Assembly (NCBI GenBank): GCA_030180135.1
Contig: CM058239.1
Location: forward strand, 109,711,318-109,775,317
Source of the DNA: Orychophragmus violaceus
Lineage: Eukaryota > Streptophyta > Magnoliopsida > Brassicales > Brassicaceae
DNA: 64,000 bases
Reading direction: 5' to 3'
The translations under genes were made by a program, and so were the position numbers. Positions 1 through 11,290 of the stretch are shown piece after piece (the stretch's first letter is position 1; every line of letters begins with the position of its first letter). The notes beneath the pieces are model-generated. The model was not told where the DNA came from, ran no database searches, and worked only from the letters and a program-made list of their open reading frames with translations.

Positions 1-644
1 ACAAACCACATGAAACCGGACAGGGAAACAGGGGCAGGAAGATACCGAGCCAAACACAGCCGAGAATCGAACTGAAGCACCCGAGCCTTCCAAACTCCGG
101 CCACCACCGCATAGGCGACAGGAAGCCACACCTAACCGGAGCCAAGCAGATCTCAAACCAACCACCTTAAAAGCACCAGAAACTGATGCTAACACGAACC
201 AAACCCACGGCTCACGAAGATCCATGACTCACGAAGACCACCAGACGCGAAACAGACCGGAAACTGCGGCACAAGGGGAGAGGAAGAGGTGAAATTCCCG
301 GAGAAAGCCGGATGGACGATGGCTGGGGAAGACAAACACAGAGGACTACATGAATAAAACTTAAAGAGGAACAAGAGAGCCTCTCCCGGCGGCCTCGGCT
401 CAGATCGCCGGCCGCCGGAGAGGAGAAGGGAGCAAGCTACGGTCGACCTCGAAAAACGCGCTTGGGAGAGAAAATTAGGGCCCAGGATCGATTGAAATTT
501 TGACTGTTATCTCCATCAAAATTCTTTTCTACTTCAGCTAGAACAGCGAATCTTTGTATTTACAGAAATAATTACGAAGAAAAGATTCTCAAATTGAATT
601 TTTTATACATAACAAAAAAAAAATGTTGAACAGTCCGTAGAATT
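1..644. other. Unassigned left edge, with a GC-rich part
   Basis: No gene could be supported here. Roughly positions 1-480 are GC-richer than what follows and, read on the minus strand, begin like a leader with a pyrimidine-rich stretch and a CCGGCGGCCGGCG cluster. That would suit a transposon 5' end or the first exon of a neighbouring gene lying outside the window. About 480-644 is AT-rich and probably includes the 3' untranslated region of the minus-strand gene that ends at 645. Confidence 0.3.
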
Positions 645-2910
645 TCATATTAATCTAAATATCCTACTCTGCATTGTTCTTAGCTCATGAGAGATCTCAA
701 GCACCAACCGTTGCAGAATATTTTCAACGACATCAGAGACAACACCTTCAGATTCTCCACCAAAATCCAACCAAAAACATGGCTTTATCAGATCGGCCTC
801 GATGATCTGATCCAATGTTCTTGAAGAGTTACAGCAGAGTAAACTCCAGTCAAAACGTCCCATCGTCTCGTGAATCAGATCTTCTTCTCTAAGGGAAGAT
901 GGTAGATTGACAACTCGCGAGCTCTTCGATGGCGTGAAAGGCCAAAACTTGATGTCTTGAAGGTAAATCTCGCGGAGAATCTCGTCTGTGTAATCAAGAA
1001 GAAGAAGAAACTGATCGTTGTTGTGATTACCGTGTGAGAATTCATCGAGTAGTGATGTTTCTTCGTTGCATCTCGCCATGAGATTAGTCCAATTCAGTCT
1101 TGAAGCTTGAAGAACTTTCTTAACAAACTCATGAACAGAGTCTTTCTCGAGAAGATCCATGTTTGAATCATCAAAAGATAATAATCCAATCTGCTCTTCT
1201 GCATGAAAGTAAGAGACTTTGGGGTAAATCAAACAGAGAATGAGTGGTTTAATGATTGAAATCATGAAAGCATTGATCCGGAGGCCTTTACCGAGTTTAG
1301 AAATTTTCAAGTTGGCGGGGCTAACTGTTTCATCTTCCAAATGAATCCTCTCCAGAACAGAGATGGGACTCGGTTGCTCCTGCCCCTGTTTCAGGTCATG
1401 AATGTTTCTGTTTTGTCTTTCTAGACTTGAACTCGACTCCTGCAATGATTTAAAGCATAAATTAAACATCAATTGTGCGTGGAGACATAAGAAATGTCCA
1501 CTCTTTCTCTCAGAACTTACCGCTGATGAGCTCTCGAGATACTCAGCAGAACCTGTACAAATGTCGTTGAGAGAGCTGAGATTGGAGTTGTGCGGATTCG
1601 GGTCAAAAACCTCCAAGTCCTTGTCCAAGGACCACAACTTGAAGCTCTCTCTTCTCTTCTCCAGCCACTGTCTTCTTTCTTTGAGTTTTGTCTGCAAGCT
1701 ACTCAATGCATTAGGAAATTCATAAACAGGTGACGAATTTGATCTCTCCTGTTGCCGTTCCACTGTGAATCTCCTTGGCAAAACATCGTTCTCCAGACTT
1801 AGCTTGAAAACATCTGATTCAACCCGTTTCTTGCGCTTCAACACCGGTGACTCTGAACTTCTATGGCCAGCTGTGCTGGTAGAAACATCACCTGCTCTTA
1901 AAGCAACAGCCTCAGTTTCTTTAGCTTCACTGCTACATTCGGGTTTAATTTCTGCCTGGTTGCTATCTTTGTTAGATCCAACAACAAGCTTCAACTTCTT
2001 GGCTAGATGTTTGAATCTCAAGTACCCTCTATCATCAACCGAGCTTGATAAACTAGGCTTCAAGAGAACAATATTATCCAAGTCATCAGCCATTGAAGGA
2101 GATTTATCACGCCGTTCCTTCACCTGAGGTCTCTCCAAGTCATGACCTTTTTTCACCGAGAAAGAATTAGGATCTTGTAAGAGTGTAATGAACAGTTCTT
2201 TGTTCGAACTTAGAATATCTAATGCTTCCATGAACTGCTTAGAGGTTTCAGCGTCTTCATTCACACAAACTTGAAGGTTAATCTCTGAGCACTTCTTACA
2301 ATCTCTCCCATTCTTCAGATGCATTTTCTTATCCTTATCATCATCAGTCTTCTGAATTTCACTCAAAGAAGGTTGCTCCCTCTCTAATAATCCCTGAATA
2401 GGTTTTGGTTCATAGCACTCATCTTCTCTTTCAGAACTTAAAGATCTTCTCCTCGTTTTAGGCTTACATGAATTCTCTCCTTCCACAATCCGCTGAACAA
2501 ATCAAGAGATTCAGTTTCTCCTTCGAAATTCGAAAAGCTAACTCAAAAACTAACAATTTAACAATTTAAAACACTTACATCATTACATTGACATTTCTCA
2601 TGAAGTCTTTTGAGCAAATCAAGCTGGCTTTTAGTATAAACATTACCTGCAACAAAGAAGAATCAAATTAAACCTAAGATCATGATGCGATCCAAGAAAC
2701 ACACTACTGGTACTACTAACCTGCAGAATCTCTGATGAATTTCTTCTCTGAACTCAGTCTCTTATTACCAGATTTAACATGTCTGAAATCAAAGAAGTTT
2801 ATCAGTTTCCAACCACAGCCAGACTTATAACTCTCGTAGACAAGAGGGCTTTTAGAGAAAATTGCAGTTCCAGGACTCTTGCTGCTTCTTGGTGACCTTC
2901 TTTTCTCCAT
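645..2910 (-). CDS. TRM/DUF4378-family protein, five exons
   Basis: Probable member of the plant TON1-recruiting-motif (TRM) / DUF4378 group. TRM proteins link TON1 and PP2A to cortical microtubules and set cell shape and division plane. Exons read from splice sites on the minus strand: 2721-2910 (ATG at 2910), 2579-2646, 1521-2492, 1292-1439 and 645-1198, giving about 643 aa in continuous frame. All introns have GT and AG ends (for example gtaagttct and cattgcag). Exon 1 encodes a basic start (MEKRRSPRSSKSPG) and a GWKLINFFDFRH segment typical of the group's N terminus. The middle is low-complexity and charged. The last 140 or so residues (MDLLEKDSVHEFVKKVLQAS to the LVLEISHELRT end) match the DUF4378 pattern. 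I see no VARLMGL box. Introns 3 and 4 (81 and 93 nt) are multiples of three without stops, so retaining them would lengthen the protein. The family call is firm; I do not name a specific orthologue. Confidence 0.82.
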
Positions 2911-3919
2911 TGATGATCAAAGAGTTCCCAAATCATTCAAAAACCTCGTCTTCAGTATAGTAAAAAACGATTCCCAAGAACAAGAACCTGAAAAAACAAA
3001 ACCCACATCTTCATAAAAATAACCTTTAAAATAATATAAACAACAAAAACAGAGGGTTCTTCTATTTCTGTCCGAAAATTGCTTCTTCTGGTTATAGAAC
3101 TGTCAATTTTACTTTCTGGGTTTCCTTTTTTCCCGTTACCCTAAACCCTAAACTGATATTTTCATATAAAATCTTCTCCTTCATGAGAAAAACCCTCATT
3201 TAGTCTAATAATGTAATCTTTACATGTATATGTGTGCTTATATAGACATCTATATCACAGATTTGCTTACCTGAGTTTTAGGTTGAAATGGGACAGAAAA
3301 AATGCAAACTTTTTCTTTTCGGAGTCAGTGGAGCCAATCAAGCACTGAGCTTTGTGATGGACTGATGAACTTTAAGAGTTAAAAACCTCAAATTTTTGTT
3401 CTACATACAAAAGAAAAAGTTCCCAACATGATTGAGGTGGATTTGGGTTCTTGAAGATCTTTGGCTAAAATTAAAGGGACCCTTGTCTCTTCATCTACCT
3501 ATCTAATAAAAAAGGATATTTTCTTTAATTGGGGATTTTTTGTCTTTAAGAAAATTTGTAAAGACAATAAATGAGGATTACTGTTTATTCTTGGAGATGG
3601 GTCCTCTCGCCATTAAAGAGGCTTTAAGTAGTTCTCGTTATGGAGAAGAAGGTTTGTCAAAAAAAAAAAAAAAGTTATGGAGAAGAAGGAGAAGAGTAAA
3701 AAAGATGAATGATGAAACTTTATAAAATAAGAACTGATTAGAATAGAAAAGGACCAATAGAAATCTGCACTTTTTGATCTTTTTAAGACAATTTTTTTTT
3801 TTTCGCAGGCAACCAGACATTTTTTCCAAAGTGGAATTTCTATTTTTTAATAATAATAATAATAATACTACAATTAGTGTTTAATGCAAAATAAATAAGC
3901 GAAAATGAGAGAGAAAGAC
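2911..3919. promoter_or_regulatory. Upstream region of the 645-2910 gene
   Basis: This is AT-rich sequence upstream of the TRM-like start codon. It contains two tandem telobox-like units (CCCTAAACCCTAAA at about 3140), a motif often found near transcription starts of growth-related plant genes. An AATAAT microsatellite lies near 3849-3867. No coding sequence is supported. Confidence 0.4.
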
Positions 3920-3927
3920 GTGAGAAT

Positions 3928-4757
3928 TAGCCCTGGGAATTCGGTTAATCGGACCGGTTCGGTTCGGTTTATCAAAATTTTCGGTTATTTTAAATTTTTG
4001 TAAATTTACCGAATTGAACAGAAATTAATTTCGGTTCGGCTCGGTTCGGATATCAATTGGTTCGGTTAATTTATTATTTACCCGAAATTTTTAGGGTTTT
4101 CAATTAAAAATCAGATTAATTAGGTATAAATCGGTTTGGTCCGGTATTTGGATCAGAAATCTACAATCTCAAGAACAAAAATCGAACAAAAATCGAAGAA
4201 CAAAAAAAAACAGAAGAGATGAAGGACTTGATTGAGTGCAGGTGAAGAAGAATTGATGAGTGGAGACTTTAGAATTGATGAAGATCGAAGAGGAACAACC
4301 GGCTTGATTATCGAAGAGGAAGGTGATTAATTCGAAAAGAAAAAGCAAAATCAAAAATAAAAGACTCAAAGAAGTGGCCATAATAGACGAGCACTCGCCT
4401 CATAAGTATAGAATGACAAGCAGAGAATAGTCAAAGAAACAAGAACACTAAGAAGAAATTTATTTTGGATGAAGAAGAGAGAAGAAGATTAGAAGAAAAG
4501 ATGAAGAAAAAAAAAGTGAAGAAATGAAGAAACGTGAGCGGCTGGAAGGGAAGAATAAACATATAGATCTAGGGTTTTAGGTTTTTTTCGGTTAACCATT
4601 CGGTTAACGTGAACCGAACCGAAATTAATAGCAAACCGAAATCCTTTTTCCCTTCTGCCGATCGGTTCTCCCCTTAGACCAGAAGCCAAACCGAAATCTC
4701 AGTAAACCGGTTCGGTTCGGGTCGGTTTTTTCGGTTCGGGTAAAATTTACAGGGCTA
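3928..4757. mobile_element. Non-autonomous hAT element 1
   Basis: This 830-bp element starts TAGCCCTGGGAATTCGG and ends with the inverted sequence (reverse complement TAGCCCTGTAAATTTTACC). It is flanked by a perfect 8-bp target duplication GTGAGAAT at 3920-3927 and 4758-4765. Eight-base duplications and short terminal inverted repeats are the hAT signature. Both ends are rich in CGGTTCGG repeats, and the centre (about 4160-4560) is purine-rich. There is no transposase, so it must have been moved in trans. Confidence 0.85.
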
Positions 4758-4909
4758 GTGAGAATGAAAGAGACAATGGAAATTTGCAGATCATTTCACA
4801 TATAAGACAATGCTTTCAAATAAAGCTTTTATTTCAGTCATCTTCTTTTCTACAAATGAATTCTTTTCTACAAATGAATGTACATGTTATATAATATAGT
4901 ATATGTTAG

Positions 4910-5648
4910 CAGCGGCGCCAGAATTTTTTTTCATTAGGAACAAAAATATTAAATATCAAATATAAAAATAAAATAATATAAAATAAAATTTTGTTTTCTT
5001 AAATAAAAAGTATTTTCCAACCACTATAAAAAATTTACAAACATATTCTACTTGTTTGAAACTTTTTCACCACTTTTCATTTATAACCAATGTAAATATG
5101 TAAATATTTTTATCTCATTTTTTTATTTAGATGATATGTTAATATTTTTTTTTTCTTTTGACTAGATCCCATGATAAATCATCCAAATTTTGTTTAAATG
5201 TTAATGTGAATAATTTTAAAGATGTTTTTCCATCCATTTATATATCAAAAAAAAATCAAAATAACTATTTAAATACGATTTAAAATTAAGAACTACCAAT
5301 ACAAAAGATTTTTTTTTTGGAAATTTGCAAAAAGTTCGTAAGGCCAAACAACAAAATAACTATAGCGGAGATGGGTGATAGTTAGACTTTTTTAGGTTTA
5401 GCAAATTAATTAGTTAATTGAGCCAGAAACTTATAATACATTTGGGTTTAGATTTAAAATATATTTTCTCTCTAAGTAATAATTAGCTGGGCTACAATAT
5501 ATTTTTTGGGTTTAAAAACTGATCTGGTAAAAAAAAGAATGAAGGCATAAATTTGTTTATGAATGGGGGCAAAAAAATTTGGTCTTGGTAACTTACATTA
5601 AATATAAAAATATTGATGGGTTCATTGGCCCCCAGCAACTAGCCACTG
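4910..5648. mobile_element. Non-autonomous hAT element 2
   Basis: This 739-bp AT-rich element begins CAGCGGCGCCAGAATT; its other end, read inverted, begins CAGTGGCTAGTTGC. The CAGYGGC terminus is common in plant hAT elements. A perfect 8-bp target duplication TATGTTAG flanks it at 4902-4909 and 5649-5656. It has no coding capacity. It lies about 150 bp from hAT element 1 but has different ends, so it is a separate family. Confidence 0.85.
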
Positions 5649-5656
5649 TATGTTAG

Positions 5657-6560
5657 TAAGTGTGTGAATTGTAAAAGATAAATAGTATTACAGTGGGTTT
5701 TATGTGACTAAAACATTCATTTATTTCTGTCAGTAAAAGTGTACAGTGCACAAATTTTTGGCTTTTTTTTTTCTTTTATCGAAAATGTAACCGTTGGAAT
5801 CGAAACTCAAATAATTGAAATAAGTAGTACATCCGCTTTAAATGATTACTATTTACAATTACTAGGAATAGGCCCGCGCTACGCTGCCGGTTTATATTCA
5901 AAATATATTTTTTTAAATTATTTTAAAATATTTTTGGGTTTATGATATTTTTGTTTAATAATTAAAATGTCATGATAATAATTTATGCAAATTAGAATGA
6001 ATTATTTGCTAGTAAAAATTTTCGGCTAAGTTATTAATCTCATCAGACCATTTCAGAACAAATAATAGAAAGATCCCAGGAAAAAACCAGGTACCAAGTA
6101 CATCATAATCTTGTGTGAGTTGAGTTCAAGCTACTTCCTTAACTTTTTTTTATAATGCATGGATACTTCTAAATGTTGTTTACAAAATTAAAAAGATATT
6201 TCTAAATGTACATATATTTCAATTTGGTGTTTTCTTTCTCCGGCTGAGAATGATGATATGATACAAATTAGTAGGAGTTGACAAAAAAGATAGGAAGTCC
6301 GCTCAAATATATTGGTAACTATTTGTATACATTTTGAAAAAAAACAATTTTAAAAGTTATATATTAAAAGTTCATACTGTCAACAATTTTAAAATTAACA
6401 ATTATTCAACTTAAAGAGTTGAAGAATATATGATTATACATTATCGTTTTCTTGTCTCACAAATCCAAAAAAATGTCATTGAAATGACGACAAGACTTTT
6501 GTATATCATAAAACTTATTGAACCCGCTTTGCTGATTCATCATAATGTTTTTACATTAAA
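5657..6560. other. AT-rich intergenic stretch
   Basis: No gene is visible. A fragment near 5868-5890 (AGGCCCGCGCTACGCTGCCGG) looks like the GC-rich end of a dispersed crucifer transposon inside otherwise AT-rich DNA. I could not find paired ends or a target duplication for it. Confidence 0.35.
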
Positions 6561-6812
6561 CACACAAAACTCATGAACGCACCTTGATGTAACCCATCTC
6601 GATAAGTAGCTGAGCAACACAAAGATGGCTAAGGGAACAAAAGACCAGCAACAGAGAAGCTAAACCCATCTTCCTCAAAGTTGATTCCTGGCGAGATTTC
6701 CAGGTTACGATAAAAATACACTGGAATGGGTTTTCTTTCAAGGAATTGCTAGTTATGAAATAAACTGAAAGAGACATTAAACTTAAGAAAGTTTCCGAGA
6801 TGAACCTGAGCG

Positions 6813-6847
6813 TTTAGGGTTTAGGGTTTAGGGTTTAGGGTTTAGGG
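6813..6847 (+). repeat. Interstitial telomere repeat, five TTTAGGG units
   Basis: Five perfect plant telomere units sit exactly where the reading frame of the importin-like pseudogene ends (minus-strand frame ...FSALVDALV, then CCCTAAA). It is far too short to be a chromosome end. It is best read as a short patch added at a repaired break. Confidence 0.95.
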
Positions 6848-6848
6848 C

Positions 6849-8619
6849 ACAAGAGCATCAACTAAAGCTGAGAAAACTGGTAGAAATATATCTTTCACGC
6901 AATTTTTGTCATCCTGTCTGTTTCCACCTAGGCTAAGAATATATGTCGCAAAAGTTGACCTAAGATAAGGGGAAAAAACACAAGTCTGATCTCGAGTAGA
7001 GATCTCGAGTAGAGATCTCTTTGATAGGACGATCGAAACAAAAATAGTCCACATGGTTGAGGAGCACAATAAGAAAGAAAAGAAAGAAAAAAAATTGATA
7101 CCAAAACTGTACAGCCGAGTCTGCAATCTCCCAATCTTCACTTGGAAATGACACACAGCTGGAAAAGTAATTGTTGGACAGTGAACAAGAAGAAAATGTC
7201 AGATATTAATGGTAGCCGAAAGAACAAGCCATGTTTGGAGAAGTAAAAAGCTTTGAGGAAGAAGAAACTGAGAAAATCAGCTTAAAAATGCACCAACTGT
7301 GTGAATACTTAGATTGCCAAACGATTAATGCCTCTATAGTTTTAAATGCATTTAGCGTTTGCGTTTGTGTTTTCATGTGGAAAAAGATCAGATTTTAAAA
7401 TTTAGAACATTTTCAGTTTTTGATAAAATACTTTTATAAATGCAAATGCAAACCGGACAAGAATCTCCCATTTCCGTTTGGTGTTTGCAACTAACAAAGG
7501 AATTTTGGTTGATATGCATTGGTCAGAGTAAGTGCTTGTTTGGAAAAACACAAACGCAAACAATGATTGCCTTATTTTCACCTTAAAAGTGCATCAGTCA
7601 GAATAAGTGCTTCAGCAATCAAGCATGGTGCCTAGAACATATTGAACCCGACATGAGTCTCACAAAAACATAAAAAATGAGGTGAAGAGTAATAACGTCC
7701 CAACAATGGACGCATACTCATGAGAGTTTAAGATGGAATTAGTACTTACAGCCTGTCCGATCTCAGACATCAAGCACGCCAGGCCAGAGATAACTTTTGG
7801 ACCAGCGTTTATAAGAGCTGGTTTTAGAAGTGTATCTCTGAGCAACTGTACTTTGTACAATAACACCTGAGGAAGATCCTACAAGAAGGAAACAAGTCAA
7901 AGCTATTGAATCAAAAAGCAGATACACTTTTTCTGTTGAACAATATAAGATAAAATGTCAATGTTAAACCCTACGAAAGAACATTGCTGTTATGTATGAA
8001 CTTATCAGACCGCTACATACTTGACTCAGTAAGCAACAAAGTATTTTCTGGTTGTTGTCTGCGGGTAGAGAGAAGAGGCGAATTGCTTCTCAGAGTGCTG
8101 GAGTAAAAAGTCGAGAACCATGGACGTATGCGAAAGCAACTGTTACAAAGCCAGAAGCGAGGTAAGTACAACAACAAGGAACAAAGAGGAGAAAAACAAA
8201 AACTTTGAAAGGAAATGAGAAAAGTGAAACACGAAGGAACAACCTCCTGGCGAAGATTAAACTGATGAGAAACATGGCGAGTGTCAGATATTTCTTCAGG
8301 AAGGACAGTGAGAAGCTCGAGTAAGACGACATTGCCATCATCGTGAGCTTGAAGATTTTGGAGTGCGAACATAAGCTTATCGAAGGGCTTTGAATAAGGA
8401 TCCGCGTGGAGAAGAAGCGCCGAGAGATCTAGACATATCTGAGTCAAGAGCTACAATTCCCAAAATCCATAACCCAATCACAAACACAGAACCCAAATTC
8501 ATTCCTATAGCCGGAGGACAAGAAGGGTACAATACCTGAGGACTCTTGGCGGCCAGAAGAAGGGCATTGAGAAGAGCGTATTTGGCTGTTGATTGAAGAT
8601 TCGATGCTTCGTTCTGAAT
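6849..8619 (-). pseudogene. Importin-13/transportin-3-like gene, broken
   Basis: Fragments of a karyopherin-beta nuclear transport receptor, by resemblance to plant importin-13/transportin-3-like proteins. Exons readable on the minus strand: 8536-8619 (IQNEASNLQSTAKYALLN and on), 8244-8438 (ICLDLSALLLHADPYSKPFD and on), a segment about 8035-8130 (SMVLDFLLQHSEKQFASS), 7753-7861 (VLLYKVQLLRDTLLKPALIN and on), about 7083-7157 (CVSFPSEDWEIADSAVQFW) and 6849-6965 (STFATYILSLGGNRQDDKN and on). Several have good splice sites. Evidence of decay: there is no start exon; a frameshift near 8060 separates FASS from LPADNNQ; an exon seems to be missing between the 7.75 and 7.15 kb segments; and the last exon runs into telomere repeats and stops. 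The family resemblance is from recall and was not searched. Confidence 0.65.
7347..7567. repeat. Inverted-repeat (MITE-like) insert in an intron
   Basis: The left arm GTTTGCGTTTGTGTTTT (about 7358-7374) is matched by its complement AAAACACAAACGCAAAC (about 7545-7561), about 170 bp apart. It sits between two exons of the importin-like pseudogene. A related direct repeat (CAGAGTAAGTGCTT near 7524, CAGAATAAGTGCTT near 7597) lies just outside. No clear target duplication was found. Confidence 0.5.
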
Positions 8620-8621
8620 CT

Positions 8622-9460
8622 AAAAACAATACAAAACAATACAGTGAGAAGAATACAGGGACGACAATGAAATGTCAAAACTTAGATTTTGATTCCATTT
8701 GATAATGCAAAGAAAGAAATCAATCAGAAGAACCTCTTCTTCACCAAAAGAGAGAGAGAGAGAGAGAGGGGTAATCTAGAGCGTTATATGCTAGCAGGAA
8801 AAAAAATCGCCTCCTCGGATAGAGAGTTCTTGAAATGAAGGAGGAGAAGCCGATGAGACATCATTTCTTATTAATTGATCAATTAATTTTTGCAACAACT
8901 GGATTCATAGGTGGATCAAGACTATTTTCTGATTGGTTTAGAGAGTGGTTTCATTTAGCTTAGGTGTCAACTCCAAAATTATTATTGGGGCTGAGGTGTC
9001 ATCTCTAGGAGAGACACTTCTCTCATTATAGTAATGATTATGTGTTATATACTATTAATTCAATTAAAGTCATACTTGAACATTTACCAATTAGTTCCCA
9101 GTACATAAATGAATACAATTAGTCTTACTATAACACTGTTAATTAGTAACGTAAAGACTCGTATACTTCCATCTATATGTCATATTACATGTATACACAT
9201 GCACATTTAATTTGTGTCTATACATTTACTTTTACAACAAATTAATGTGTTTATTCGAATAAAATATATTCTGAGTAGATCCCACTCCGGCATTGTTTGT
9301 TTTGCTTTCTATTTTCATATGCGCTACCCGATCTATGTTTATTTTTTGCTGAAAAGTTTATTTATTAAATATATCATGCAACAAAAAAGAATTATAAAAT
9401 AGGATAAATCGGAAACAAAACTCAAAAATTATATGGTGTGTTGGTAAACAAAAACTACCT
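8622..9460. other. Unassigned sequence upstream of the importin-like pseudogene
   Basis: The sequence contains a short GA microsatellite (about 8751-8770) and then AT-rich DNA with no supportable gene. The expected 5' exons of the importin-like gene are not recognisable here. Confidence 0.35.
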
Positions 9461-11290
9461 CGACCGGATCAGAGTGAAACAACAACGTCGAAACCAGGCC
9501 GCCACTTGCCTTGAAAGAATTCACATGCGGCCAAACAGTTCAAATCCTCGAATTTTGAGAAAAACCAAAGCCAATATGATCTATTTTTTCGAAGACAAAC
9601 GTAAATAAAAAAGTCATAATCCTAAAAAAAAGCTTAAACAAAGAAGATAAGAAAGCAATTTGCCACTAAACACATAAGAAAACTGACTGAAACTCTCGTA
9701 AAGAAGGGAAAGTATAGAGTTGAGTCGTTAATGAGGAACAACAAATTCACAAAATCGCTTCCAAAATTAGCTACGACCAAAACGGAAGAAACTAAATGAT
9801 ACCGCCAAAAAAAATTCCATACACCAAATAACAAAAACCATAAGACCACGAACACGAATTTAATTCTTGCTCACCTAATTTTCATTTAAAAAAATTTAAG
9901 ACCACCTCGCTACTAGGTTTATGTTCAATTAAATACAATGCGTATTCTCCGCACAAAATTAAGTTTATCTCACAACTTCTTTATCTAGCTCTTTCAATGC
10001 GGTCAATGCGTAACGTTTTTTGGCGGCCGGTTTTGACCGACGTCACGAGAGAGCTGCTTCTCATTCGTCGTGCTCCTTTAATTCACTTGGTAAGATTACT
10101 CGCAATCGTCCAATTCTAGTTCTTCTCCCTCGTCTTTCGTTCGGAGCTTTGTTCGCCGCGGCGGTCCAAGGCAAGTATTGAGTTGTGAAGGCGTGCTCTC
10201 CTTTAGTGGTAGCTTCCTGCTCGAGGACATCGGATCTTGCGTTGCTGGGAGTTGATGTCGTTTCTTTGCGGAGCCTTCTCAGACATATTTCTACCACAGC
10301 GGTTGGGGTGTTTCTCGGGTTATGCTTAAAGGTTTCAGTGGTTGAATATGCGGCATGTGACATCTACGGTGGCTTTGCCTTTGTTTCATGCCGCTCTTTC
10401 TGGACATGTGTCGAGGCGATATGGCAAGTAAATCTTCTTCGGGTTCTTCTTGTCGGGCTTTGAGTCACACTGTCACTTCAGGTGTTGTGGAGTTGGTCTC
10501 GCGTCTACTCATGTGCAGTAGTTTTCTATCGCCTGTTTAGGTTTGATTGAGTCAGTTTTGCTTCCCAATTTTGATCATCCTTAAATGATTATACCCTTTG
10601 GTCAGTGTCTTTTTTTATGTTTGGCTGTGTTAGCTGGTTTTTTTTTTTGCTGGTTTTCTTTGAAGCTACTAGATAGTTTGCAGTTTTGTTTAGATATCTC
10701 GGTCTAGTTCGGTCTCGCTTTTTAGGTTAAGGAGGAGGTAGTAAGACTTCAGAGTGGTGACATATAAGGCTTGACTAGTATGTCAGCTGAATAGTAGAAT
10801 AGCGGAATAACTGAATAATTGTTGGCGGAACAAACTGAACCGAATTAAGTTTTTGCAGAAAAATACAAAACACCGAAAAACTAGTTTTAGTAGATTAATC
10901 ACGTTTTGTTTTACTAGTTATATTTTTAAAACGCTAGTTGTATATAGCGGAATCACTTTTCAAAAATGTGAAAACGTGAAAAAGTGATGAATATTACGAA
11001 TGGTAAAAAATAGTGGAATCACGTTTTCAAAACGTGAAAACATGAATAAGTGGTATAGCATTCATCACCATAGTCTCTTTTCTAATCGACATTGGGGAAT
11101 GATCTTGATAGATTAAACATCCGCTATTAAGCTCCGTTAGTTAGTGTAATCCTAGATTAGTATTGGATCTAGATATGTTTATGAGCGTCGATCCGATGTT
11201 GTGGAAAACAGTCGGTAATTGGGCCTTTCTACCATCATTGAAAAATGATTCTCTTTATAAGTTGTCGGATGAAACAACTTCTTCAATCTC
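9461..11290. other. Unassigned sequence before the Tat element
   Basis: About 10000-10700 is GC-richer and has short overlapping open frames on both strands that resemble no protein I know. It could be a transposon leader or a captured exon. About 10780-11060 contains repeated TGGAATCAC and AACGTGAAAA words, suggesting a short low-copy repeat. I cannot assign either part. Confidence 0.3.

Noticed and set aside
6571..6777. 68-aa minus-strand frame with a signal-peptide-like stretch (MGLASLLLVFCSLSHLCVAQ)
   Set aside because: It is short, with no clear exon context or homologue I can name; it could be part of the broken gene next to it.
6813..6847. A chromosome end
   Set aside because: There are only five units, with unique gene sequence on both sides.
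10061..10463. Candidate genes of 92-100 aa on both strands
   Set aside because: No recognisable domain, no splice context and overlapping antisense frames; recorded only as unassigned sequence.
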